From positions 633,940-697,939 of the forward strand of contig CAUJNA010003315.1 in assembly GCA_963377175.1 (NCBI GenBank): a stretch of 64,000 nucleotides of DNA, given 5' to 3'. Positions 41,424 through 49,564 of this stretch are shown one piece after another. Source of the stretch: Effrenium voratum (taxonomy: Eukaryota; Sar; Dinophyceae; Suessiales; Symbiodiniaceae). Every line of letters begins with the position of its first letter. The first letter of the stretch is position 1. Under the pieces are notes generated by a model, which worked only from the letters and a program-made list of their open reading frames with translations, was not told where the DNA came from and searched no databases. The position numbers were made by a program, and so were the translations under genes.

Positions 41424-44107
41424 ATGCCTTCAATAAATTTAACAAACTTTGAAAATGTTGTAGCACACACAATTAGCGAAATCAATTCTACAAGCGGGGT
41501 AACAAACATTAGAAACATATACGCTAATCAATCAGATATAATTGATTTACTCAACAACAAAGCAGACCAAGTAGATACTTACACAAAAGCACAGATTGAC
41601 GCTAATTTTTATGATATAACTCAATCATACAATAAGACGGAAGTTAATGTATTATCAAATAATATTAGTTCAAATACATTTTTAATAGGTAATCTGACAA
41701 TAACTTCAAATACAAATTTTAATAATATTTCATCAAATACAAATTTAATAAGTAATTTAAATTCTACTATGACAACTAATTTTAATAATATTAGTTCTAA
41801 TTCTAACTTAATTAATACAAATATTAATAATATTTCATCTAATACACATTTAATAAATAATTTGAATTCTACTATAACAACTAATTTTCATAATATTAGT
41901 TCTAATTCTAATTTAATAACAGGATTAAATAGTACAGTACATTCACATATTTCAGCAATATCAGATTTACAGAATGGAGGTTCACTTAATGAAGCAGATT
42001 ATTATAATAAAATAACAACTAATAATTTATTATCAAATAAGTTAAATACATCAATATTAAATAATACATTAATACATAATATAACAACTACTGCAACTTT
42101 CAAAATAGCAGAATTTGGAAATTATAATAATTTCTTTGAAATGTATAATCATTATTTTGATAGTTATGTTTATGGAAATTTAAGTGGAGCAACTATGTTT
42201 TTGAATCAAAGAGGTTTTGGAGATGTAGAAATTAATAATTCTTCAACTTTTCAAAATGATAAAATAATATTAAATCATAATACTACAATATTAAGTAATT
42301 TACAAGTATCTGGTTTATTTTCGTGTTCGTCTATTTTAGATATAGTAGGTTCTGACGCTAGATATGTTTTACAATCAGATGGATTAAGTGGATTAATAAC
42401 AGGAAACACAAATACAATTAATTCAATACTTACAAATGACAGCGCGCAAGATACAACAATAAGTCAAAAATTAGACAAAGTTAATACAACTGCACAAACA
42501 GTAAACTCTCCATTAATACTTAGTTTAACAGATAATACTAATCCAATTTTTAGAATTCAAGATGCTGTAAGTAATCAACGTTTAGAATTTAAAAGAGGTT
42601 GTCAGTTGGACTCTTATCAAGGACTAACAGGTGCTACGCCTTATAGATTATGGTTAGGATGGAATACAGGAGATGTTATTATTGGAAGACCTAATAATGC
42701 TTCAAGAATTACGATTAACGGTAATGTTCATACTTCATACAATTTTGCTCAAGCACACGGAACATCATATTTCGAAGGAGGTGTGTATATGAAAGGAAAT
42801 TTATTTACAAATAATGATTTTTCAACAGATATTAAAACAAAAAAGATAATATCAATACTTCAATAAATGGATTAGAACCATATTTAGAAACATATACACC
42901 AGATGCAATAGAAGGTTTTTATATACATCATCCTAATTTTGTAGCGTGTAGTGTAGGAGATATAACTAATGCTTCTAACCAATATTTTATGGCTGATGGG
43001 CTTGTAGGAAAAACAATTTTTAGTAAACCTATAGATGTGTTAGGTAATATTTATACGAATGCTGATGTTAATTGTGATAATGTTAATATTGATACTGATG
43101 GTAAATTAACAATTGATACAAACTGTGAATTATATAGATATGTTAGTGCTTTTTCATCTTTTGATATGAGAAATACCGATTCTAATTCTTCAATTAGATT
43201 TATTTGTGGAGACCCCGCTGTTCAGTCTAACATAGTTGGGGCAGTTAATATTACTAGCGGATGGACTTTTAATACTGCTACTGTTGATGTTATGGGTAAT
43301 TTATTTGCTGATGATGTTTATGTTAAAACTAATGGAGCATTAAGAAGCAATCATTTAGCACCTAACGGAGGAACATTAATAACCGTTGATACTAACTTAG
43401 CAGTTCAAAATGCATATTTAGCAACTAATACCATTCAATCATTCGATTTAACAACGGTTTCATTTTTGAATGATATTTCAATGACTACTGGAACTGATAT
43501 TAAAATGGGAACATCGGAAATATCGACCTATCACGATGGAACTAATCTATCAACATTTGATATAATATTTAAAACATCAAATACTGCATTCAGAATAGCA
43601 GATAGTTCAACTACACCTTCAGTTTTATTATCTATTGATAAGACATTTGGAACAACAGTAAATACTGAAAGTTTTACAAATAATGCTCCATCAACTTTTA
43701 ATGAAAATGTAACAGTTGTTAATACAAAAACATTATTTGTTAATGATATTCAAGATGCTTCAGGTGATGCTATTGATATTACTGCTGGAACTGTAACTAT
43801 AAATGGAAGTCTAATAGATAATTCTGATGCAAGATTAAAATATGATGTAGATTTACTTAAAAGTAATTGTATTAGTATGATTAAGAAATTCAAACCTAAA
43901 AAATTCAAAAGAAAAGATAGAGACGATAAGGATGCAATCCACGTCGGTTACATTGCTGATGATTTATTAAAAGCAGTTCCAAAAGAAATTAGTAATGTAG
44001 TTCATAGCAGTCGCGAATATTTAGGCATTGAATATACAAAAGTACCAATATTATTACATAAAGCTTTACTTGAAGTAATAGATAAGGTTGAAAAATTAGA
44101 AAAATAA
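41424..44107 (+). CDS. Fibre-like protein with C-terminal S74 chaperone domain, frame break
   Basis: The first frame (41,424-42,866) has Asn/Ser/Thr-rich repeats of the type NISSNTNLISNLNSTMTTNF, a shaft-like stretch (about 75-190), then beta-rich sequence. A -1 shift at ACAAAAAAG (42,837-42,845), which also matches the A_AAA_AAG slippery heptamer, joins it to a frame opening as NINTSINGLEPYLETYTPDA. That frame reaches MADGLVGK at 42,989 and the stop at 44,107. The last ~110 residues carry SDARLKYDVDLLKS, HVGYIADDLLKAVPKEI, YLGIEYTKVPILLHKALLEV and a coiled end. This is the peptidase-S74 intramolecular chaperone known from phage tailspikes and trimeric fibres. It should trimerise and be self-cleaved. 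Likely host attachment. Confidence 0.8.
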
Positions 44108-44130
44108 ATTAAGGAATTGAAAAAAGAAAA

Positions 44131-44136
44131 TTCTAA
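44131..44136 (+). promoter_or_regulatory. TTCTAA late-like motif, 54-residue gene
   Basis: TTCTAAATAATAATATATA directly precedes the ATG at 44,150. Confidence 0.45.
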
Positions 44137-44149
44137 ATAATAATATATA

Positions 44150-44314
44150 ATGGGTAATTCAAATAGTAATGTTGAAACTTCAAGTATTGACAAAATCAAT
44201 GATATTGATGTAGAACAATTAGATTTAAGTAATATTGACAAGTTACAGTTGAAAGCAATTAAGCAAATGAGTGAAAGATTAGAAAAACTAGAGAAAGTAA
44301 AATGTGACAATTAA
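44150..44314 (+). CDS. Short coiled protein (54 residues), possible N-myristoylation
   Basis: The frame MGNSNSNVETSSIDKINDID continues to a coiled end (MSERLEKLEKVKCDN). The Gly2-Asn-Ser start fits a myristoylation consensus. The coil SERLEKLEK resembles the end of the fibre protein (VIDKVEKLEK). A TTCTAA/TAATATATAATG start context like that of the fibre gene supports it being real. Confidence 0.5.
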   Translation: MGNSNSNVETSSIDKINDIDVEQLDLSNIDKLQLKAIKQMSERLEKLEKVKCDN

Positions 44315-44390
44315 TATATAAATTACCAGCGTTGAATTTGTGTAGTTATAGTTTGTTCTGAATTAATAATATTAAACGTTATTAACATTA

Positions 44391-44918
44391 TTAATTAAAA
44401 AAATATGAATAAAATTTACTAATAAAACTTTGTCTTTCATCATTGATGACTTTAATAGTTATTTTTTTCACTTGTAATGAAATAAAATTAACCATATTAC
44501 GGCTATACACTAAATTAGTTTCATAAAGGTCTTTATTAAGAAAATAATAAATATCAAATAAATTATTTGATGTTAAAGTACGATTACGAACATGATTCAA
44601 ACAAGTAAATGAGGTAGATGTAGCAAATATATCATATTCAATTAATAATTTTAATGGTTTATGTTTTTTATGTAATTTATCTAACTCACTTAAGTTAAAA
44701 ATATATGATGTGCCGTTATTGATAATATTTTTCATATTGATATTATCAATTTCAAAATATTGTGAATTCTTTAATTTGTAAGACTTATACACTGGTTTAA
44801 ATTTATTAATATAATTTTTAATAATATTATTATTTTTTATTTTTAATAATCTAACATCACCTAAATTATAAGATAATACAAGGTTTTTAATGTCTAATGG
44901 TAAATCATAAAATAACAT
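44391..44918 (-). CDS. F-box-like protein, unrecognised
   Basis: 175 residues. The N-terminus MLFYDLPLDIKNLVLSYNLG then DVRLLKIKN resembles a degenerate F-box helix pair (LPxDIxxxVxSY). The remainder is Asn/Lys/Leu-rich with no motif. F-box proteins recruit substrates to ubiquitin ligases, and viruses use them to alter host protein turnover; this is tentative. Similar LPxDxxNxIxxY starts occur in the genes at 47,653 and 48,480. Confidence 0.5.
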   Translation of the reverse strand: MLFYDLPLDIKNLVLSYNLGDVRLLKIKNNNIIKNYINKFKPVYKSYKLKNSQYFEIDNINMKNIINNGTSYIFNLSELDKLHKKHKPLKLLIEYDIFATSTSFTCLNHVRNRTLTSNNLFDIYYFLNKDLYETNLVYSRNMVNFISLQVKKITIKVINDERQSFISKFYSYFFN

Positions 44919-44933
44919 AATATATTTAAATCT

Positions 44934-45689
44934 TTATTTTATTTTAAATGCTTTTTCAAATCTAACATAAAACATATTATTAACATCTTTGGAATTCATA
45001 TTAACATAAAAGAAGGAGTATGGCTTATCATCTACCGCTTTATGATACATATTTAACAGTTGCTCTTTATCAACGATGGCCGAGTTTTCCTCAATGAATG
45101 ACATTAACTCTGATACATTCTTTAACTTAAAGATATACAACGAACGAGAATTCAACCTAATGATTGGTGCTAGGACACGATATTTTTGAACGCTTAAACA
45201 AAAACTAATGGCGTCGTGCCTGCCTCTCGTTGCCAGTCCATGAAGTAACTTACTATATCTAACAAATTTGGGGTCGTCTGCAAAATCATCAACTATGATT
45301 AAAGTTGAATGTAGTTTCTTCATCTTTTGTTCTTTCATATAATGAATTATCTTTCTTTGTGTGTTAATTATTTCCTCCAGTTCTTCAGGTTGGTAGGTGT
45401 CATAATATAACTTTTCTTTTTCATCATCAACCTTCATATTATCTTTTTGATATTTCTTGACTTCAACGAAGGTAGGGTCATTATGAACCGACGGACTAAA
45501 AATGAATATACGGGCGAAGCAGTCCCTATAGACATTTAGGATAAGGTTTTGGATTAAAACTGTTTTGCCACCCGTTGATGAAGCAACAACAATTGAGCGA
45601 AAAGGTAGTTTTGGTACATGTTCATATTTAGATTGTTTGAAATCGTAATCAGTTATATTTATTGGTTTTATTATTGGAACATCAGACAT
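44934..45689 (-). CDS. FtsK/HerA-type genome-packaging ATPase
   Basis: 251 residues, intact. LPFRSIVVASSTGGKTVLIQ (about 29-48) contains the Walker A (SSTGGKT). TLIIVDDFADD (about 129-139) is Walker B. The HGLATRGRHDAISFCLSVQK and APIIRLNSRSLYIFKL segments correspond to the sensor/Arg-finger region of the A32-like family. It pumps viral DNA into the preformed capsid. TTCTAA lies 23 nt upstream of its ATG, as for the capsid genes. Confidence 0.92.
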   Translation of the reverse strand: MSDVPIIKPINITDYDFKQSKYEHVPKLPFRSIVVASSTGGKTVLIQNLILNVYRDCFARIFIFSPSVHNDPTFVEVKKYQKDNMKVDDEKEKLYYDTYQPEELEEIINTQRKIIHYMKEQKMKKLHSTLIIVDDFADDPKFVRYSKLLHGLATRGRHDAISFCLSVQKYRVLAPIIRLNSRSLYIFKLKNVSELMSFIEENSAIVDKEQLLNMYHKAVDDKPYSFFYVNMNSKDVNNMFYVRFEKAFKIK

Positions 45690-45711
45690 AATAAAATAAT
45701 ATTAAAGTTAT

Positions 45712-45717
45712 TTAGAA
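45712..45717 (-). promoter_or_regulatory. TTCTAA late-like motif, ATPase gene
   Basis: The minus strand reads TATTTTCTAAATAACTTTAA upstream of the ATG at 45,689. Confidence 0.5.
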
Positions 45718-45741
45718 AATATTTTATATTTATTATTTTAT

Positions 45742-45924
45742 ATGAATAGAAGTTATTCAGATTATATTGATATAATAGATAAAGTAGAAAATATAGAACA
45801 AGTTGTTATAACTGATAATAGATTTAAAAAAGTATGCTATTTTGTTTTAGAATTAATTAAGTTTGTGATACAATATATTAAAAATATAAATATTAATATA
45901 GATGGGAAGAAAGAAAAAGAATAA
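45742..45924 (+). CDS. Small protein with hydrophobic segment, unrecognised
   Basis: 60 residues. VCYFVLELIKFVIQYIKNIN is a plausible membrane helix, followed by a basic end. It overlaps the next gene by 23 bases in another frame, an operon-like arrangement. Possible small membrane protein. Confidence 0.45.
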   Translation: MNRSYSDYIDIIDKVENIEQVVITDNRFKKVCYFVLELIKFVIQYIKNININIDGKKEKE

Positions 45925-46312
45925 GACTGAACCAGTTGTTTCTTCAACTGATGAAGAAATTGTTAAAGAAACATCAGTTATTGAGTTTGCTTGTCCAATG
46001 TGTAAAAAAATCTTAGAAATGAAAAATGAATTAGAAATACAAAAGAAAGGAAACTGTAAATGTTCGTGTATTCCGACAAGTTTCAAAATAAGTAGAAATG
46101 ATAAGAAAATGAATATTGATAAAACTAAAGACAGTATAAACTTAGAAACAGATGTTCATAATATTGCTATACGATTTGGGAGGGGAGTTACTCCATCAGA
46201 TAATGGTGATAAGGAAACTCAGGAAACTGTTAAACAAATAATGAAAAAATGGTATTTAAAGAGTAGATTTAACATAATTGCAACATTTAGTTTTAAAAGT
46301 TTAGATTTATAA
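45902..46312 (+). CDS. Zinc-binding small protein, unrecognised
   Basis: 136 residues. A basic start (MGRKKKNK) leads to FACPMCKKILEMKNELEIQK then NCKCSCIP, a C-x2-C plus C-x-C-x-C cluster likely to bind zinc. The C-terminal half has AIRFGRGVTPSDNGDKETQE. No family assigned. It is followed 10 bases later by another small ORF on the same strand. Confidence 0.5.
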   Translation: MGRKKKNKTEPVVSSTDEEIVKETSVIEFACPMCKKILEMKNELEIQKKGNCKCSCIPTSFKISRNDKKMNIDKTKDSINLETDVHNIAIRFGRGVTPSDNGDKETQETVKQIMKKWYLKSRFNIIATFSFKSLDL

Positions 46313-46322
46313 TTTAGTATCT

Positions 46323-46622
46323 ATGGAGGAACATTTAGCGAACATTGACAGTAGTTTGGAGTTGTTGTTTCCAAGATTAGAAAAAGTGTTGGAGCAAAAT
46401 GAAAACATACTGAAAATCTTAAAGAGCATGAATATTAAACCTACATATAATAACAATAACAATTATCAAGCAAAAGAAGTAGATAGAGACAGTAGCGAAT
46501 ACAAAAATAAACGAAACATTTATGTTAAAAAACTGAATGAAAAAATCATAAAAGAACCTAAACAATCAAGTCTGGATTACTATCAAGTCAAGTATAAAGA
46601 AGATACCAAGAAATACGTTTAA
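46323..46622 (+). CDS. Small coiled protein, unrecognised
   Basis: 99 residues. It has an N-terminal coil (SSLELLFPRLEKVLEQNENI) and a basic, Tyr-containing tail (QVKYKEDTKKYV). Its stop meets the integrase 3' end, arranged tail to tail. Confidence 0.45.
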   Translation: MEEHLANIDSSLELLFPRLEKVLEQNENILKILKSMNIKPTYNNNNNYQAKEVDRDSSEYKNKRNIYVKKLNEKIIKEPKQSSLDYYQVKYKEDTKKYV

Positions 46623-47546
46623 TCATTAACTAACAAAATTTCGTGTCTCAAAAGCGGTTTGTTTATTCCTGCTACTTTGTAAGTTTTTTTTACCCATAAT
46701 ATCATATTCAATTTTATCAATATTGAATATTTTATTAGACCATTTAGAGTTATACTCCTTTCTGTCGGTGTAATTACCCCTTTTCTTTTGGAACACTTTT
46801 ACCTTGTCGTTCTCCTCTATTTTGGGATACTTTCTTTTGTTTTTTTCTCGTAGTTTAAGATTGACCTTTACATTTATTTCATTGTCGTCCTTGTGTGCTT
46901 CAGACGGTGCCATCCTTGTTGATGAGTGAGATGTGCTGTTATACTGTTTCAATGCTTGCGTTAGGGCGTCGGTCCATTTCATGTTGTTAAACCTAACTCT
47001 ATCGTGAATTTTGTTTTTCATCGTTCTAATAAAACGCTCGGCCACATTTGCGTGGGTCTTCGTGACGATGTGGTTTATTCCTTCACTGTTGAAGAAATCC
47101 TGAACTTGATTTTTAGTTGCAAACGCTCCGTCGTCATCAGAATACACGGACATCGGATAACCCATCTTTTTAAAGCTTGTTCTCAACGCCTTCAAAACGT
47201 GCTCTCCGTCTCTTTCCTCCATCGGTATTACATCTGCTAATTTACTGAAGATGTCAATCACGACTAAAGCATACTGTGGAACGTTCTTGTCTTTTGCTAA
47301 AGGTGACATATGCATTATGTCTATTTGATATTCATATCGTGCGAATGGAGCGGTATAGGAATTAGTACCTCTATAATTTTTGATTTGTTTATTTGGTTGT
47401 TTCTTTAAGAAAGACTTTACATCGTCTATTGTTATTGTTGGGTCTTCTTCCTTTGCCTTCTTGTGTGTCGCTTGTATGCTTCCGAAACCCTCGTCTAAGT
47501 CGTAATAGATGTTGCTGATTATTTGGTCTTTTGTTAATCTCGCCAT
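46619..47546 (-). CDS. int: RVE-type integrase (Polinton/retroviral-like), 3' frame break
   Basis: 306 residues in the open frame. The rve core has YEYQIDIMHMSPL (Asp76), VVIDIFSKLADVIPM, VYSDDDGAF (Asp137 region) and THANVAERFIRTMK (Glu170). The DDE residues are therefore present. The C-terminal domain (ENDKVKVFQKKRG, YNSKWSNKIFNIDKIEYDI) is SH3-like. After GKK, at an A8 run (46,687-46,694), the frame drifts. Removing one A in the count would give a conserved-type ending with a stop at 46,619-46,621, so one extra base appears present. No N-terminal HHCC zinc finger. It should insert the linear genome with a short target duplication, as seen here (5 bp). Confidence 0.9.
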
Positions 47547-47558
47547 TATATTAAATTG

Positions 47559-47564
47559 TTAGAA
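47559..47564 (-). promoter_or_regulatory. TTCTAA late-like motif, integrase gene
   Basis: The minus strand reads TATTTTCTAACAATTTAATA, ending just upstream of the ATG at 47,546. Confidence 0.5.
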
Positions 47565-47607
47565 AATATTTTTTCAATATAAACCCCCACCCCTCAACAT
47601 AAAATAA

Positions 47608-47626
47608 AAAACTACTTAAAGAAAAA
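47608..47626 (+). promoter_or_regulatory. AAAACTACTTAAAGA motif, right-end cassette 1
   Basis: AAAACTACTTAAAGAAAAA is followed by GGATATAATATAGT and the ATG at 47,653. A C-rich block (CCCCCACCCC) lies 15-25 nt upstream. Confidence 0.65.
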
Positions 47627-47652
47627 TGGATATAATATAGTAAGAGAAAAAA

Positions 47653-48309
47653 ATGACACTGCTTAATTATAACCATTGTCCTTGTAAAAATAAATGTAAG
47701 TCTGTCGTGGCACTAGCTAATATTTTACCTGTTGATGTGTGTAATCTTATAGGAGGCTATATTAGAGAAACATGTTTTGATTGTTGGTATTTGATGGATG
47801 AAGAAGAAAATTTTAAGAGAAATAAAGACATTCCTGAAGAAGGACTGGAAAAAGCAGAACTTCAATTAAACATTATTAAACAAATGCAAAATAATGTGCA
47901 AAATAATGATATTACACAACTAACAGGATACTATTTTAGTTTAAAACATTACAGAAAAAACATTGACAGAGTATTTGATATACAAGAAGTTAAAGAACGG
48001 TTTAAAAATAGAAAAATGTATTATCAAGCATTAAAATCATACTGTAAGAATAATGAATATGAAGTTTGTTTAGTTTTAAGACATTGTCTTAACATTGAAG
48101 ATTTAAAAACAATTAAACGTTGTGGGTTTAGCTTTCCAAACCTAAACAGTTGGTGGTCATATAGAAATAACAATTATTGTATGAGATATATTGTTAGCGA
48201 ATTAATTGAAATTTACACAGACCAATTAATAAAAGGATACGAGCATTATTGTTGTGAGTATAGTATGAGTTATAGTGGTTGTATCGCTGGTGAGATTGAA
48301 TACGGGTAA
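47653..48309 (+). CDS. Cys-rich ORFan, right-end cassette 1
   Basis: 218 residues. The N-terminus has HCPCKNKCKS then ANILPVDVCNLIGGYI, an F-box-like LPxDVxNxIxxY pattern after a Cys cluster. The rest is helical with scattered Cys (ETCFDCWYLM, YEVCLVLRHC, HYCCEYSM). No family recognised. It shares its upstream motif with the polymerase and with the next gene, and is probably an early, host-interaction gene at the element's end. Confidence 0.5.
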   Translation: MTLLNYNHCPCKNKCKSVVALANILPVDVCNLIGGYIRETCFDCWYLMDEEENFKRNKDIPEEGLEKAELQLNIIKQMQNNVQNNDITQLTGYYFSLKHYRKNIDRVFDIQEVKERFKNRKMYYQALKSYCKNNEYEVCLVLRHCLNIEDLKTIKRCGFSFPNLNSWWSYRNNNYCMRYIVSELIEIYTDQLIKGYEHYCCEYSMSYSGCIAGEIEYG

Positions 48310-48339
48310 AATTAACTTTTGTTTATTAATATTATTATC

Positions 48340-48370
48340 TTATAATATGATTAAACATTGTTTTATAATC
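48340..48370 (+). repeat. 3' repeat after cassette 1
   Basis: TTATAATATGATTAAACA here recurs at about 49,036-49,056 after cassette 2. The pair suggests duplicated cassettes or a shared 3'-processing signal. Confidence 0.5.
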
Positions 48371-48437
48371 TAACAAGAAGGTTAAGACATTTAAATTAAA
48401 CCTGAAACCCAGACCAGCCGACCAGCAACCCCTAGCC

Positions 48438-48457
48438 AAAACTACTTAAAGAGAAAA
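48438..48457 (+). promoter_or_regulatory. AAAACTACTTAAAGA motif, right-end cassette 2
   Basis: AAAACTACTTAAAGAGAAAA is followed by ACCTTATATATAAAGAG and the ATG at 48,480, nearly the same as the polymerase copy, with AACCCCTAGCC directly upstream. Confidence 0.7.
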
Positions 48458-48479
48458 AACCTTATATATAAAGAGAAAA

Positions 48480-48995
48480 ATGAGTGAGGGTAAAATGCTA
48501 GAGAATAATTTTATGGTTGAGAATTGTGCTAGCTTACCTATGGAAGCATTGTTAAACATCGCTTCTTATATGAATGGCAATGAAGGGTGGCAAAGACTAA
48601 AACAGTGTAAAGCATTAAGGGTCTTACAAAGGAAATGGAAACCGTCTATTTTTGAACGAGAAGGAGAAGGAGAAAGTAGATATTATGTGTTGATTAGCAA
48701 TATATGTTTGAAAGGTGATAAAGCACTTTCATATGCGTTGAAGCCACCAAAAGAATTATTAAGAGTGATGAAGTATGATGAAGAAATAAAGGTTGGAATA
48801 GAAATTAGTTCGAAAATTATGTATAGGAATAATATTTGCAACTGTAGTTATTATGCATCAAGCGAACAGAACAAGATAACAAGTAGAGCGTCATTACAAT
48901 TTTATATTGAAAAAATAGTTGAAGAAATAAAACAGACTATGAAACGAGACGAAATCATTACTATAGAACATATTACATTTGAAATTTTCACATAA
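48480..48995 (+). CDS. ORFan with F-box-like start, right-end cassette 2
   Basis: 171 residues. ENCASLPMEALLNIASYMNG (about 14-33) followed by LKQCKALRVLQRKW fits a loose F-box (LPxExLxxIxSY...W). The remainder has no recognisable motif. It is the last gene before the right TIR, in the same orientation and with the same control motif as its neighbour. Confidence 0.5.
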   Translation: MSEGKMLENNFMVENCASLPMEALLNIASYMNGNEGWQRLKQCKALRVLQRKWKPSIFEREGEGESRYYVLISNICLKGDKALSYALKPPKELLRVMKYDEEIKVGIEISSKIMYRNNICNCSYYASSEQNKITSRASLQFYIEKIVEEIKQTMKRDEIITIEHITFEIFT

Positions 48996-49140
48996 CAGAA
49001 ACAATGATTTCATTGCTTAATCATAATATTTAATTATAATATGATTAAACAGTGTAAACTTTTATAACCTTTCATTATACTGTAATTTTAACCCATAACA
49101 AAATTTCAATGACAAAACATATATCAAAACAAATACATCA

Positions 49141-49394
49141 CCAACACCCCAGAACTTGATAACTACTAAAAGGGCTACCTCTTTCAAATGAAAAAAATGT
49201 CGGCCCCCAGCCCAACAATGAACAAGGCGACAATTTACCCAAATGATTACCTTAACGAAAACGATAAATAAGCTCCCCGAAAACCCTCTTTTCAAAACGA
49301 ATAAAGGGGAACACAGATTTGAGATGAACATAAAAACCAGAACAGGCAACCATCAACAGGCCACCCCCCGGGGCCCCCCTTTTTACCATTTTTT
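49141..49394 (-). repeat. Right terminal inverted repeat (254 bp)
   Basis: The reverse complement of the left TIR. Its outer end is CCATTTTTT at 49,386-49,394. Outside it comes GGGGGGCCCCCAATTCC, the host repeat. Confidence 0.95.
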
Positions 49395-49399
49395 GGGGG
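49395..49399. other. Target site duplication, right (GGGGG)
   Basis: Matches 26,384-26,388. The sixth G and five C that follow complete the uninterrupted host site. Confidence 0.65.
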
Positions 49400-49440
49400 G
49401 CCCCCAATTCCATTTCCCTAGTCTTCCAAATAAAAGGGTA
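49395..49440 (+). repeat. Host repeat interrupted by the element, right half
   Basis: GGGGGGCCCCCAATTCCATT followed by AGTCTTCC and AATAAAAGGGTA matches intact copies at 18,280-18,300, 60,105-60,145 and, inverted, 54,335-54,410. Confidence 0.7.
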
Positions 49441-49564
49441 CATGGAACCAGAAATGGATTTCCATTTTTAAGGGGGTTGCAGGCAACCTGGAGAACGGAA
49501 TCGTGGACTAAAACCCGTGGGCCCCACCAGGCACCAAGTGCAAAATGTTGACGCATAGGGAGCC

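Larger units (their letters stand above)
26389..49394. mobile_element. Polinton-like/virophage-like integrated virus, 23,006 bp
   Basis: The element is bounded by 253/254-bp inverted repeats and a 5-bp target duplication. It encodes pPolB, RVE integrase, packaging ATPase, major and minor capsid proteins and many accessory genes. Composition is strongly AT-rich from 28.9 to 49.1 kb, unlike the flanks. Size, TIR, TSD and gene set are those of Polintons/Polinton-like viruses and integrated virophages. The MCP and RPxYDELL protein look closest, from memory, to the Polinton-like group. I see no spliced genes inside. Several genes have single-base frame breaks, listed under each gene. Confidence 0.93.
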
